A stretch of DNA of 64,000 nt from Nocardioidaceae bacterium UBA4001 (GTDB lineage Bacteria; Actinomycetota; Actinomycetes; Propionibacteriales; Nocardioidaceae): the NCBI GenBank assembly GCA_002384855.1, contig DGBP01000058.1:21920-85919 (forward strand), in the 5' to 3' direction. Shown here piece after piece: positions 1 to 9,666 of the stretch. The stretch's first letter is position 1. Each line of letters opens with the position of its first letter. The translations under genes and the position numbers were made by a program. The notes beneath the pieces are model-generated. The model had not been told where the DNA came from and ran no database searches. It was given only the letters and a program-made list of their open reading frames with translations.

Positions 1-285
1 GCCGCGAACGACACCACGCTCGAGGGCCCGATGCTCCCCGTCCAGGTCCTCGGTTCCGGTCCCATGGTCAACGCCGCCGTGGACAACGCGGTGATGCGTG
101 CGGCGAGGCTGTTCGGCATGTCCTCGGACGAGGTGCGCAACCGCGCGACGATCTCCGGGGCGGTCGACATCGGCAGGCTGCCCGGCTTCGTGCAGCTCAG
201 CATGCTGGTCCCGCGCGACACCCTCGAGCGGCTCGGCATCGTCCACCTCGTGGAAGCGCAGTACGGCGAGCCCGACGGCTGGTGA
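1..285 (+). CDS. C-terminal part of an acetamidase/formamidase family protein (partial)
   Basis: The reading frame is open from base 1, so the true start lies upstream; the visible end is about 94 residues. The tail (NAAVDNAVMRAARLFGMS, then ISGAVDIGRLPGF and a short hydrophobic end) matches the pattern at the C-terminus of FmdA/AmdA amidohydrolases, where a helix is followed by an 'xxDLRVSQxV-P' strand. These enzymes hydrolyse short amides such as formamide or acetamide to the acid and ammonia in the cytoplasm. The family call rests on the tail alone, with no catalytic residues in view, so it is moderate. It is followed after about 40 bases by an unrelated gene with its own promoter. Confidence 0.6.
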   Translation, partial: AANDTTLEGPMLPVQVLGSGPMVNAAVDNAVMRAARLFGMSSDEVRNRATISGAVDIGRLPGFVQLSMLVPRDTLERLGIVHLVEAQYGEPDGW

Positions 286-314
286 GCCGCCGCCGCGCCG
301 TCCCCCGGAGCGGC

Positions 315-320
315 TAGCGT
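315..320 (+). promoter_or_regulatory. Putative -10 element (TAGCGT) of a possibly leaderless promoter
   Basis: TAGCGT fits the actinobacterial TANNNT -10 consensus and ends 7 bases before the ATG at 328. Transcription would then begin at or next to the start codon, a leaderless arrangement common in actinobacteria. No good -35 hexamer is visible. The same hexamer recurs before other genes here (12822, 32578, 58559, and on the minus strand at 49885-49890). Confidence 0.4.
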
Positions 321-327
321 GGCCGGC

Positions 328-1317
328 ATGGACCCTGAGGTCGACGCGGTGCTCGAGGCGATCCTCGACGAGGTGGAGGACTGGCACGGCACGCCCCACC
401 CCGAGCAGGCCGCGCACTTCGAGGAGCACGCCCGCGCGCTGCCGCCCGGTGCCATGGGGCGTGCCGCATGGTTCGTGTACGCGGGTGAGGCCTGGGAGCT
501 CGAGGGCGACCCGGGACACGCCAAGGCGATGTACGAGGAGGCCGTCACCGACGGCGGCCCCAGCCTGCTGGACCCCCGCGCAGAGCTGCTGAACGTGCTG
601 CTCGAGCTCGGTGAGACCGACCGCGCCGAGGAGGTCCTCGACGAGCTGACCGTCGACCTCCGTGACGGCCGGGTCACCGAGACGTTCCACGTCACGGTGG
701 GTGAGGCGCTCGAGCTCCACGGACGGCTGCAGGAGGCCTTGCGCTGGTTCGACGCCGGCGTCACCTGGTCCGAGAGCTTCGTCGGCGACCCGGACCTGGT
801 CTGTCTCAACGGTCACTTCCGGGTGCGTCGCGCCCTCGGCCTGCCCCCGGACAGGTACGACGAGCTGGTCGAACGACGGCGGCAGGAGTATCTCGACGAC
901 CTCGGCGACGACGACTCGCTCCTCGCCTCCACCGGCGGCGGCGCCGCGGGCCTGATGACGGTGCTCTACTGGCCGGCCGAGCAGTTCCCGAAGGTGCTCG
1001 AGCGCTACCCCGCGCTGCTGGAGGAGTGCGGGGCCGACCACGCGGAGCACCGACAACACGTCGAGCTGCACCTGCGCGACCTCGCGGTCGGCACGTCGGC
1101 CGTCGCCGTGAGCGTCGGCAGCCTCGACGGCCTCGTCGGCTTCGCCGAGCAGCAGGCCGACCACGCCGTCGCGGCGTCCACCCGGGCCGCCTACGCCGCT
1201 CAATGCGGCCGCCTCGGGCAGACAGTCACTTGGCCGCCGGGTCGCAACGAACCGTGCTGGTGCGGCAGCGGCCGGAAGTACAAGCGCTGCTGCGGCGCCT
1301 TCCGCGACGCCGGCTGA
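328..1317 (+). CDS. SEC-C metal-binding domain protein with TPR-like helical repeats
   Basis: A soluble protein of about 329 residues. The N-terminal two thirds are acidic, helical and reminiscent of tetratricopeptide repeats (alternating A/L-rich helices around residues 40-190). The last 25 residues hold a SEC-C motif, NEPCWCGSGRKYKRCC, the zinc-binding CxC...CC knuckle first known from the SecA C-terminus and found alone in many bacterial proteins of unclear role. I chose ATG 328, 7 bases after a -10-like TAGCGT; an in-frame GTG at 319 with a GGAG upstream is the alternative. It is probably a protein-interaction or regulatory factor, but no specific function can be read from sequence. Confidence 0.85.
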   Translation: MDPEVDAVLEAILDEVEDWHGTPHPEQAAHFEEHARALPPGAMGRAAWFVYAGEAWELEGDPGHAKAMYEEAVTDGGPSLLDPRAELLNVLLELGETDRAEEVLDELTVDLRDGRVTETFHVTVGEALELHGRLQEALRWFDAGVTWSESFVGDPDLVCLNGHFRVRRALGLPPDRYDELVERRRQEYLDDLGDDDSLLASTGGGAAGLMTVLYWPAEQFPKVLERYPALLEECGADHAEHRQHVELHLRDLAVGTSAVAVSVGSLDGLVGFAEQQADHAVAASTRAAYAAQCGRLGQTVTWPPGRNEPCWCGSGRKYKRCCGAFRDAG

Positions 1318-1434
1318 CCGGCCCCCCACCAGGGCCCATCGACTCTGGCGGACACGGCCGGCCCGACGTTGGCTGGAGTCCGGGACGGCTGCCCGGAGCC
1401 GCGGGCACCGCGTCCTGCACGAGGGAGCAGCCGT

Positions 1435-3777
1435 ATGACCCAGGCGCCCGAGCGGGCCCCCGAGTCGATGCGGGGCCTCAGCACCGCCGAGGTCGCCGTA
1501 CGGGTGGCGGCCGGCCTGGTGAACCGGGCGGCCGCACCACCGAGCCGGACGGTCGGGCAGATCTTCCGCGCCAACATCCTCACCCGGTTCAACGCGATCC
1601 TCGGCGCGCTGCTCCTGGTCATCCTCGTGGTCGGACCGCTGCAGGACGCGCTGTTCGGCCTGGTGATCGTGGTCAACAGCGCGGTCGGCATCGTCCAGGA
1701 GCTACGTGCCAAGCGGACCCTGGACCGGCTGTCGCTGCTGACCGTCCCGCACGCGACGGTCGTCCGCGACGGCGAGGTACGACGGGTCGCCGCCACGGAG
1801 GTCGTGGCGGACGAGCTGCTCGTGGCCTCCCGCGGGGACCAGATGGTCGTGGACGGCACCGTGCTCGAAGCCGACGACCTGGAGGTCGACGAGTCGCTGC
1901 TCACCGGTGAGTCGGACCCGGTCCTCAAGCGGGCTGAGGACGAGGTGCTCTCCGGCAGCTTCGTCGTGGCCGGTGACGGCCTGGTCCGCGCCACGAGGAT
2001 CGGCGAGTCGTCGTACGCCGTGGCGCTGGCCGCCGAGGCACGGCGCTTCACGCTCGTGCGGTCGGAGATCCGCAGGGACCTTGACCGTCTGCTGCGGGCG
2101 ATCACCTGGGTGCTGGTGCCGACCGCGGCTCTGCTCATCACCACCCAGCTGCTGCTGGAGGACGCACCGCTCGCCGAGGCCGTCCGCGGCTCGGTCGCGG
2201 GCGTCGTCGGCATGGTCCCCGAGGGGCTCGTGCTGCTGACCAGCGTCGCCTTCGCGGTCGGCGTGGTCCGGCTGGGCCACCGCGGCGTGCTCGTGCAGGA
2301 GCTGCCGGCGATCGAGGGGCTCGCCCGGGTCGACGTCGTCGGCATCGACAAGACCGGAACGCTCACCGAGGGCACGATGACGCTCGGCGAGCTGGTGCCG
2401 CTCGACCTCTGGGCGCCGGAGGAGGCCGCCGAGGCGCTCGGGGCGGTGGCACACGCCGACGAGCACCCCAACGCCAGCATGCAGGCCCTCGCCGAGGCGC
2501 TCCCCCGGCCCGCCGGGTGGGTCGCCACGGACCGGGTCGCCTTCTCGTCGGCCCGCAAGTGGAGCGCGGTCACCTTCGCCGCGCACGGCAGCTGGGTCCT
2601 CGGGGCACCGGAGATGATCCTGCCCGCCGGGTCGGCCGTCCTGCGACAGGCGGAGCGCCTGGCCGCCACCGGGCACAGGGTCCTCCTGCTCAGCCAGGCC
2701 CTGGGACGGCCCGACGCCGACGAGCCGCTGCCGGTGACCGAGCCGGCCGCCCTGGTCGTGCTGGCAGAGCGGCTGCGCCCCGACGCCGCCGACACGCTGC
2801 GCTACTTCGCCGACGAGGACGTCGTGGTGAAGGTGATCTCCGGCGACAGCCCGCAGACCGTCGGCGCCGTCGCGGCATCGCTGGACCTTCCCGGAGCGGA
2901 TCGGCCGGTCGACGCCCGGGCGGTGTCCGCCGAGCCGGACCTGGACGAGGTGATGGAGAGCCGGTCGGTGTTCGGCCGGGTCGCGCCGCACCAGAAGCGC
3001 GACATGGTCCGGGCGCTGCAGCGGCGCGGCCACGTCGTCGCGATGACCGGCGACGGCGTCAACGACGTGCTGGCCCTCAAGGACGCCGACATCGGGATCG
3101 CCATGGGCGGTGGCTCCCCCGCCACCCGGGCGGTCGCCCAGCTGGTGCTGCTCGAGAACCGGTTCGCGGTCATGCCCGACGTGGTTGCCGAGGGTCGCCG
3201 GATCATCGCCAACATCGAACGCGTCGCACACCTCTTCCTGACCAAGACCGTCTACGTCACGGTGCTGGCCCTGGCCGTGGGCGTGGCACAGCTGCCGTTC
3301 CCGTTCTACCCACGGCACCTGACCATCGTGAGCACCCTGACCATCGGGGTGCCGGCGTTCTTCCTCGCCCTCGCCCCCAACGCGGGGCGGGCCCGGCCGG
3401 GCTTCCTCCAGCGGGTGCTGCGCTTCGCCGTACCGGCCGGCGTCGTCGCTGCGGCCGCCACCTTCGCCGCCTACGCCGTGACCGTCCTCGAGACCGAACT
3501 CGGCCCGACGGCGTCGAGGACGACGGCCACGATCGTGCTGTTCTCGGTCGGGATGGTGGTGCTGACCCTGCTCGCCGTGCCGCTCACCCGGCTCGAGGTC
3601 GTGCTGCTCACCGGCCTCGTGGGTGCGTTCGCCGTGGTGCTCGCAGTGCCGGGACTTCGTGAGTTCTTCGCGCTCACGACCCTGCCGCCGGCGGTCTGGG
3701 CCTCCGTCGTCGGGCTCGTCGCCGTCGCGGCGGGCCTGCTGTGGTGGATCTGGCGACGGTCGGTCGCCGGTGGGTGA
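1435..3777 (+). CDS. Cation-translocating P-type ATPase (CtpE-like)
   Basis: An integral membrane pump of about 780 residues that would use ATP to move a cation across the cytoplasmic membrane. Visible family marks are the actuator TGES loop (residues 157-160), the phosphorylated Asp in DKTGT (Asp305), the hinge TGDGVNDVLALKDADIG (GDGVND at 539-544) and hydrophobic segments before the actuator, before the P domain and across the C-terminal quarter. There is no N-terminal heavy-metal domain and no CPC motif. The stretch VLVQELPAIEGLARVDVV before DKTGT resembles mycobacterial CtpE, a calcium-linked ATPase, so calcium is the best guess. ATG 1435 is preferred because GAGGGAG lies 8-14 bases upstream; the longer frame from 1369 lacks such a site. 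Confidence 0.92.
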   Translation: MTQAPERAPESMRGLSTAEVAVRVAAGLVNRAAAPPSRTVGQIFRANILTRFNAILGALLLVILVVGPLQDALFGLVIVVNSAVGIVQELRAKRTLDRLSLLTVPHATVVRDGEVRRVAATEVVADELLVASRGDQMVVDGTVLEADDLEVDESLLTGESDPVLKRAEDEVLSGSFVVAGDGLVRATRIGESSYAVALAAEARRFTLVRSEIRRDLDRLLRAITWVLVPTAALLITTQLLLEDAPLAEAVRGSVAGVVGMVPEGLVLLTSVAFAVGVVRLGHRGVLVQELPAIEGLARVDVVGIDKTGTLTEGTMTLGELVPLDLWAPEEAAEALGAVAHADEHPNASMQALAEALPRPAGWVATDRVAFSSARKWSAVTFAAHGSWVLGAPEMILPAGSAVLRQAERLAATGHRVLLLSQALGRPDADEPLPVTEPAALVVLAERLRPDAADTLRYFADEDVVVKVISGDSPQTVGAVAASLDLPGADRPVDARAVSAEPDLDEVMESRSVFGRVAPHQKRDMVRALQRRGHVVAMTGDGVNDVLALKDADIGIAMGGGSPATRAVAQLVLLENRFAVMPDVVAEGRRIIANIERVAHLFLTKTVYVTVLALAVGVAQLPFPFYPRHLTIVSTLTIGVPAFFLALAPNAGRARPGFLQRVLRFAVPAGVVAAAATFAAYAVTVLETELGPTASRTTATIVLFSVGMVVLTLLAVPLTRLEVVLLTGLVGAFAVVLAVPGLREFFALTTLPPAVWASVVGLVAVAAGLLWWIWRRSVAGG

Positions 3778-3907
3778 CTCCGCGGGGCTCCGGCGCGGGG
3801 CGCCTCGTCGAGGTCCCCGTGCTCGGCGGCCACCAGTGCGAGGAGTCGGCCGCCGGACCGGCACTGCCCGCGGCCCCACCGGATGCCCGGTCGCGCCGCA
3901 CGTCGGC

Positions 3908-5431
3908 CTAGTCGTCGTACTCCGGGCAGAAGGGCGCAGACTCGTCACGGGCCGCCGACGTGTCCTGGGTGACCGCGCGCAGAGCATCGACCCGCCCGGC
4001 CCCGAAGCACTCGTCGTAGCCGGGCCTCCCGATGTCGACCGCTGTGCTCTGCATGTAGTTCTCGACCGTCTGCGGCGGCAGCTTCACGTCACCGTCGCTG
4101 CCCAGCCGTCCGAACTGGCTGACGATGAGCGCCGCGACCCCCGCTGCGTGCGGCGAGGCCATCGAGGTCCCCTGGATGCAGGCATACCCGCCACCCGGGA
4201 CGGTCGACAGGATCGTCCTCGTGCAGTCCCCGGTCGACCCGTTGCCGCCTGGAGCCGACACGTCCGCCATGCCGCTGCCGTAGTTCGAGTAGCCCGCCCT
4301 CTCACTGTCGCGCCCGAGTGACACGGTGCCGACCACGCCCTGGGTCTCGGCGGGCACGACCTCGCACTCGTTGCTGATCGGCCGGCCGTCGTCGCCCACG
4401 GGGTGCGCGAGGTCCTGGTCGGAGTTCCCGAGCGCCGCCACCGGCGTGACGCCGCGGTTGCGGGCGTAGGAGATGGCGCGCTCGACGGCGTGCCGGAAGG
4501 TCCGCTGGACCGGGTCGGAGGCGCACTTGAACTCCGTCGACTCCTGGAACTCGTTGTCGTCGACGAAGAAGCTCATGTTGATCACGTCGAGCTGCTCGTC
4601 ACCGGCGTAGGTGATGCCGTCGACGACCGGTCCGGCGTAGCAGTAGCCAGTGGTGTCGCACACCTTCACCGGCACCAGCGTGACGTTCGGCGCGACACCG
4701 ACGATCCCCGTGCCGTTGGCGCGCGCGCCGATCGTGCCCGCGACGTGGGTGCCGTGGAACTGGTTGTCGGTGCACGGGTCGGGGGTGCCGATCGCCACGC
4801 CGGGCGGCAGCGCGGCGAGCGAGTCCCTGCCCCGGGCACAGTCGACGTTGGACTCAAGGCCCTTGGTGAAGTCCGGGTGGCGCCCGTCGATGCCACTGTC
4901 GAGTACGCCGACGTCCACCGCCGGCACACCGGCCTGGATCGCGTGTGCCTCCTCGGTGCGGATCTGCTGCATGTCCCACTGCAGCGGCTCCATCATGTCG
5001 GACGAGGGCTCCGGCGCGTCGGAGGCGTACATCTTCACGGCGAAGTCGTTGCCGACCGACTCCACCAACGGCGACGCCCCGACGAGGGCCCTGAAGTCCG
5101 GGTTCGTCGCGCGCACCGACAGCACGCCGATCTGGGCTGAAAGGTCGTTGACGACCGTGCCGCCGGCCGTCGTCAGAAGCGTCCGCACGGCGGTCATCGT
5201 GCCGTCCGGCGTGAATCCGGCAGCGGTCTGGGTCCCGGCCAGCGTGAGGATGTAGCTGCCGTCGATGGTCCGCAGCGAACCGATCCGCTCCTCCTGCGCA
5301 ACGGCGTCGCGAGGGGTCACCGCGGTGGCCGCCGATGTCGAGGTGAGCGCGAGCAGGGGCGCCGTGAGCACGAGTGCTGCCGCGCCGGCCTTCATGGGGC
5401 GCAGGCGGGCGGCGAGGCGTCGTAGGTTCAT
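3908..5431 (-). CDS. Secreted S8 family subtilisin-like serine protease
   Basis: A 507-residue exported peptidase. From ATG 5431, preceded by GGAGGACCACC, the protein opens with a basic n-region and a hydrophobic core (AAALVLTAPLLAL) ending near ATA, a signal peptide. Residues about 40-140 form an inhibitor-I9-like propeptide. The subtilase triad is intact: Asp178 (VGVLDSGIDG), His226 (FHGTHVAGT) and Ser423 (GTSMASPHAAG). The oxyanion Asn probably lies in the ALGNSD segment. It should act outside the cell after propeptide removal. It is convergent with the ATPase gene across about 130 bases with no other gene. Confidence 0.93.
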   Translation of the reverse strand: MNLRRLAARLRPMKAGAAALVLTAPLLALTSTSAATAVTPRDAVAQEERIGSLRTIDGSYILTLAGTQTAAGFTPDGTMTAVRTLLTTAGGTVVNDLSAQIGVLSVRATNPDFRALVGASPLVESVGNDFAVKMYASDAPEPSSDMMEPLQWDMQQIRTEEAHAIQAGVPAVDVGVLDSGIDGRHPDFTKGLESNVDCARGRDSLAALPPGVAIGTPDPCTDNQFHGTHVAGTIGARANGTGIVGVAPNVTLVPVKVCDTTGYCYAGPVVDGITYAGDEQLDVINMSFFVDDNEFQESTEFKCASDPVQRTFRHAVERAISYARNRGVTPVAALGNSDQDLAHPVGDDGRPISNECEVVPAETQGVVGTVSLGRDSERAGYSNYGSGMADVSAPGGNGSTGDCTRTILSTVPGGGYACIQGTSMASPHAAGVAALIVSQFGRLGSDGDVKLPPQTVENYMQSTAVDIGRPGYDECFGAGRVDALRAVTQDTSAARDESAPFCPEYDD

Positions 5432-5638
5432 GGTGGTCCTCCGAGGGTGAGCCAGGTGAACCACCAACGAGCGACCCGTGTCCGAGGTCACGTGAACGGC
5501 GCTGCATGTTCGTAGGGCCATCTCGACGTGCACTCGCCGACGTACGACGGCCCGTTCACGCCTGACGACGGCCAGGGCCGGCCGCGAGTGCACGTCCGAA
5601 CGGCCCCGCACGAGGGCCTTGGCCCGGCCGTGACGAGG

Positions 5639-6889
5639 TCAGCGCGGCTGGGCGGCCGCCTCGTCGAGCGACTCCCGGATGGCGTCGACCATGACCGAGA
5701 TGTCCTCCTCGGTGGCCACCAGCGGCGGCGCGACCCGGATCGTCGAGCCGTGGGTGTCCTTGGCCAGCACGCCGCGGGCCATCAGCGCTTCGCACAGCTG
5801 ACGGCCGGTCATCAGGGTCGGGTCGACGTCGATCCCGGCCCACAGCCCGCGCACGCGCACCTCGAGGACACCCTTGCCGACGAGCTCCTGGAGCCGCTTC
5901 GCCATGACCTCGCCGAGACGGGCCGCACGCTCCTGGAACTCACCGGTCCTCAGGAGCGACACGACCTCGCGGCCGATCGCGGCGGCGAGTGGGTTGCCGC
6001 CGAAGGTCGACCCGTGCGAACCGGGGGTGATCACGTCCATGACCACGCGGTTGGCCGCGATCGCCGAGACCGGGTAGAGCCCCCCGCCGAGCGCCTTGCC
6101 GAGGATGTACATGTCGGGGACGACGTCCTCGTGGTCGCACGCGAACGTCTTGCCGGTGCGGGCGAGGCCGGACTGGATCTCGTCGGCGACCATCAGGATC
6201 CCGGCGTCGTCGCAGATCGCCCGTACGTCGCGGAGGTAGCCCTCAGGCGGGATCACGACACCGCCCTCGCCCTGGATCGGCTCGAGCAGCACGGCGACGG
6301 TGTTCTCGTCGATCGCGTCGCGGAGCGCCTGCGCGTCGCCGTACGTCACGACCTTGAAGCCGGGCGTGAAGGGTGCGTAGTCCTTGCGGGCGTCCTCGTC
6401 GGTGGAGAAGCTCACGATCGTCGTGGTGCGCCCGTGGAAGTTGCCCTCCATCACGATGATGTTGGCGGCGTTCTCGTGCACGCCCTTGACCTCGTAGCCC
6501 CAGCGGCGGCTGACCTTGATCGCGGTCTCCACGGCCTCGGCGCCGCTGTTCATCGGCAAGATGGCCTCCTTGCCGGTGAGCTCGGCGAGGTCACGCGCGA
6601 ACGGGCCGAGCTGGTCGTTGTAGAACGCCCGGCTCGTGAGCGTGAGCCTGTCGATCTGCTCGTGGGCGACCGCACGGAGCCGCGGGTGCCCGTGCCCGAA
6701 GTTCAGCGCGGAGTAGCCGGCGAGGCAGTCGAGGTACCGGTTGCCGTCGACGTCGGTCACCCACGCGCCTTCGCCGGAGCTCACCACGACGGGCAGCGGA
6801 TGGTAGTTGTGCGCTGCCCAGCGCTCGGTCGTCTCGATGTGCTCGGCGTTCACGGCGCCGGGGGCGATGTCCAGGTCGTGCACAGTCAT
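5639..6889 (-). CDS. rocD: Ornithine--oxo-acid aminotransferase
   Basis: A 416-residue class III pyridoxal-phosphate aminotransferase that moves the delta-amino group of ornithine to 2-oxoglutarate, giving glutamate semialdehyde in arginine/ornithine catabolism. Length and N-terminal blocks (NYHPLPVVVSSGEG, CLAGYSALNFGHGHPR) are typical of ornithine aminotransferases rather than acetylornithine or GABA enzymes. The cofactor lysine is Lys265 in LGKALGGGLYPVSA, and VADEIQSGLARTGK carries the conserved Asp that binds the pyridine nitrogen. No clear Shine-Dalgarno precedes ATG 6889; an in-frame ATG 9 bases upstream is equally possible. No arginase or proline gene is adjacent. Confidence 0.93.
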   Translation of the reverse strand: MTVHDLDIAPGAVNAEHIETTERWAAHNYHPLPVVVSSGEGAWVTDVDGNRYLDCLAGYSALNFGHGHPRLRAVAHEQIDRLTLTSRAFYNDQLGPFARDLAELTGKEAILPMNSGAEAVETAIKVSRRWGYEVKGVHENAANIIVMEGNFHGRTTTIVSFSTDEDARKDYAPFTPGFKVVTYGDAQALRDAIDENTVAVLLEPIQGEGGVVIPPEGYLRDVRAICDDAGILMVADEIQSGLARTGKTFACDHEDVVPDMYILGKALGGGLYPVSAIAANRVVMDVITPGSHGSTFGGNPLAAAIGREVVSLLRTGEFQERAARLGEVMAKRLQELVGKGVLEVRVRGLWAGIDVDPTLMTGRQLCEALMARGVLAKDTHGSTIRVAPPLVATEEDISVMVDAIRESLDEAAAQPR

Positions 6890-6999
6890 GGCGTCATGGT
6901 GTCACCTGACCCCCGGGAATGCCGAACCGTCGGCACGTCCGCGTGCAGGAGGGCGCCGGCGACCGTGGCCGCCGACGCCCTCGCTGAGGGTCCCCCGCC

Positions 7000-9522
7000 C
7001 TACAGCGTGGCCCAGATCAGCGCCCGTCCGACCAGGGCGTACTGCCCCTTCGGGTGCGTACGGTAGAGCGGCTCGCTGCCGAACATGACGACCCCGGCGC
7101 CGGTCTCGTCCTCACCGCGGATCACCGCGGCCTGGCCCCGAGCCGCCTCCGGCCCTCCGGAACCGTCGGGGTTCGCCCGCCAGTGTCCCGAGACCAGGGG
7201 GCCCTCGATGCCGTAGGACTGCTCGACGGTCACGTCGTCGCCCAGCTCGGTGAACCACGACGGGCCGCTGACGAACGTGTGCGGCGTCGCTCCGTCGGTC
7301 AGCGGGCCTCCGCTGTTGTCGACGCGTACGACGCCGTTGGCGTCCCGTCGACCCGCCACCCGGGAGGCGTCGAGAAGGTCGGCGTCCTGGTTGAACGCAG
7401 CGCCCGTGGCCCCCCGCGTGACGACACCTCCGCCGGACCCGAGGAAGTCGCTGAGGTCGGCACGCGCCTGTGGGGTCAGCCCCTGGTAGGACAGGCCGGC
7501 GGAGACGAAGAGCGTGTCCACCCCGGTCCAGTCGAACCCGCTGTTGAGCGTCGCCGTCGAGACCTGTCGCACGTCGAAGCCCATCTCCGCGAGCGCGAAG
7601 AGCTCGTCCGCGGGGGCGGCGGCCGCGACGACCGTCTCCGCCAGCGGCGTCCCGCCGTCCAGCGAGGCCGCGCGGAACACGACACCGAACCGGTCGGAGA
7701 CGTCGGAGAGCAGCGCCCGGTCCGGCTCGGGCAGGACCACCGAGCCCTCCCCCGTCCAGAGCACCTCGGCGTCCGCCTCGAGCAGGGAGCTCAGCGCCTC
7801 GAAGTCCTTCGCGTCGTCGAGGCGCAGCTCCAACGAACGCGCCTCCGCGACGCTCCCTGTGCCGGCGGCGACCACCACCGGCTTGCCCACCACGGAGAGT
7901 GTGCCGTCCTCGACGGTGTCGACGGTGGCGCCCCACAGCAGGCCGAGGCTCCAGCCGGAGATGTCGTACATCTGGTCGACCCGGTCGCTGATGTCCGCGC
8001 CCTCGTCGAGGATGACGTTGGCCAGGCCTCGCTTCGGCTGGTGCATGTCGACGACGTGGCTGCCGGCGGGATAGTGGCGCCCACCCGCCGAGAACGGCTG
8101 CGTGGCGCGTTCGACGTCCACGTCGTTGGCGACCAGGTGGTCGACGAGCCGCGCGGCCGCGACCGCCGACCGCTGGTCCGCGCCGGCCGGGATGACGTAG
8201 GCGCGGGGGAACTCGGTCGTGTACACGTCCTCGGGACCGATCTCGGGGAAGAGCTCGTCGGTCACCTCCCGCTGCGCCTCACCCGCGGCACCGCGCCGGA
8301 AGATCTCGATCTGGTCGGCGATCAGCTCGGCGCGGTTCTCGTCGACGTACCGGACGGCCGCTCGGATCGACGCCTCGGCGACGTCGGTGTTGATGGCGCT
8401 ACGTCGCCGCAGCTCGGCCTCGGGCAGGTTGTAGGCGGCGTTGTTGACCCGCAGCGGGATCTCGATCGTGTGCGAGACGGTGCCGTGGAAGGCGGCGTAC
8501 TGCGGGGTGAAGATCGGCGGCCAGTCGTCCCACCCCTCGTCCCAGTCGCGGAAGGGGATCTGGGCGGGGAAGACGCCGTCGGCGAGGGTGTAGCCCAGCC
8601 CGTTGACGGCCTCCTCCATCGCGAGACCGTTGGGGTAGGCGTGCTTGATGAACAGGTCGTACTCGTAGTTCTCCCCGTGCGGCGGGGTGGTCGGCTCGAT
8701 CAGGGTGCCGTTGACGTAGCCGTGCAGGTCGAGCATCACGAGCGCCTGGGTGTCGATCAGTGCCCGGCGCACCGCCCGCACCTCGGGCTGGCTCCCGGTG
8801 ATGAAGTCCCGGTTCATGTCGAAGCCGTTCCCGTTGGCGCGGGTGTTGGCCACCCGACCGTCCGGGTTCATCGTCACGACGAAGAAGAGCCGGGTGCGGT
8901 CCAGCATCGTCTCGACGGCCGGGTCGTCGCTGGTGGCGAGGTCCTCGATCACGCGCAGGTTCGCGTCGGCACCCTCGAACTCGTTGCCGTGGATGTTGCC
9001 GTTGAAGAACACCGGCGCCTTGTAGTCCCTGACGATGCTCGCGTCGCGGGCGGCCTGCGCCGCCTGGTCCTGGATGCGCAGACGCAGCTGCTCCTGGCGC
9101 CGGGCCTCGCCGGCCGTCTCCGGGGAGGTGACGGTGACCAGGTAGACGTCGCGCCCGCGGGCCGTCTCGCCGATGACCTCGGCGCTGACCCGGTCGCTGT
9201 CCTCCTGCAGGTCGTTCAAGCGGGGGGCGATCTCGTGGTAGGGCACGAGCCCGAGCCTGATCGCCGCGTCGGAGGGGTCGGCCGCAGGCTCGTCCAGGAC
9301 GGTCTGCCGCGGGAACGCGCGATCGGTACCGCGCAGGGAGTCGACCGCCGTCCCTGCCGACGGGTCGGGCACACGGTCGACGCGGAGGTCACGAGGGACC
9401 GTCTCCCGGACCGGTCGGTCGTGCGGCGGCTCGGCGACGGCTGGTCCGGCGGTCGCCAGCAGCCCCAGGGCGAGGGCGGACGTGAGGACGGAGGTGCGCA
9501 GGCGGTGAGCGGATGGCTTCAT
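7000..9522 (-). CDS. Secreted M14 family zinc carboxypeptidase
   Basis: An 840-residue exported metallopeptidase. The N-terminus (TSVLTSALALGLLATAGPAVA) is a Sec signal peptide, and ATG 9522 follows GGGGGAG. The M14 zinc ligands are visible: His178 and Glu181 in NIHGNEFEG, and His267 in LDLHGYV. The general-base Glu is probably Glu354 (SHTIEIPLRV), and MNPDGR and MNRDF form substrate-binding loops. After the catalytic domain, about 400 residues of a beta-rich C-terminal region include a glutamine-amidotransferase-like segment (DTLFVSAGLSYQGL). That two-part layout is usual for the large actinobacterial M14 proteins. It is probably involved in peptide scavenging outside the cell. Confidence 0.93.
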   Translation of the reverse strand: MKPSAHRLRTSVLTSALALGLLATAGPAVAEPPHDRPVRETVPRDLRVDRVPDPSAGTAVDSLRGTDRAFPRQTVLDEPAADPSDAAIRLGLVPYHEIAPRLNDLQEDSDRVSAEVIGETARGRDVYLVTVTSPETAGEARRQEQLRLRIQDQAAQAARDASIVRDYKAPVFFNGNIHGNEFEGADANLRVIEDLATSDDPAVETMLDRTRLFFVVTMNPDGRVANTRANGNGFDMNRDFITGSQPEVRAVRRALIDTQALVMLDLHGYVNGTLIEPTTPPHGENYEYDLFIKHAYPNGLAMEEAVNGLGYTLADGVFPAQIPFRDWDEGWDDWPPIFTPQYAAFHGTVSHTIEIPLRVNNAAYNLPEAELRRRSAINTDVAEASIRAAVRYVDENRAELIADQIEIFRRGAAGEAQREVTDELFPEIGPEDVYTTEFPRAYVIPAGADQRSAVAAARLVDHLVANDVDVERATQPFSAGGRHYPAGSHVVDMHQPKRGLANVILDEGADISDRVDQMYDISGWSLGLLWGATVDTVEDGTLSVVGKPVVVAAGTGSVAEARSLELRLDDAKDFEALSSLLEADAEVLWTGEGSVVLPEPDRALLSDVSDRFGVVFRAASLDGGTPLAETVVAAAAPADELFALAEMGFDVRQVSTATLNSGFDWTGVDTLFVSAGLSYQGLTPQARADLSDFLGSGGGVVTRGATGAAFNQDADLLDASRVAGRRDANGVVRVDNSGGPLTDGATPHTFVSGPSWFTELGDDVTVEQSYGIEGPLVSGHWRANPDGSGGPEAARGQAAVIRGEDETGAGVVMFGSEPLYRTHPKGQYALVGRALIWATL

Positions 9523-9666
9523 CGATACTCCCCCGATCGGAAATCAGGCCGAAAGTAAAGCACCGGGCATCACGTCGTGACCAGGGTTTGTCGGACGGTT
9601 CTCGCCCCCGTCCCGGACCGGCGGTGCTCTGGCAGGGTGAGGTCATCGCCGACGAAGGGAGCGCCC

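Noticed and set aside
7054..9558. An 834-codon plus-strand frame opposite the carboxypeptidase gene
   Set aside because: The minus strand encodes a complete M14 enzyme with signal peptide and zinc ligands; the plus frame is composition-driven.
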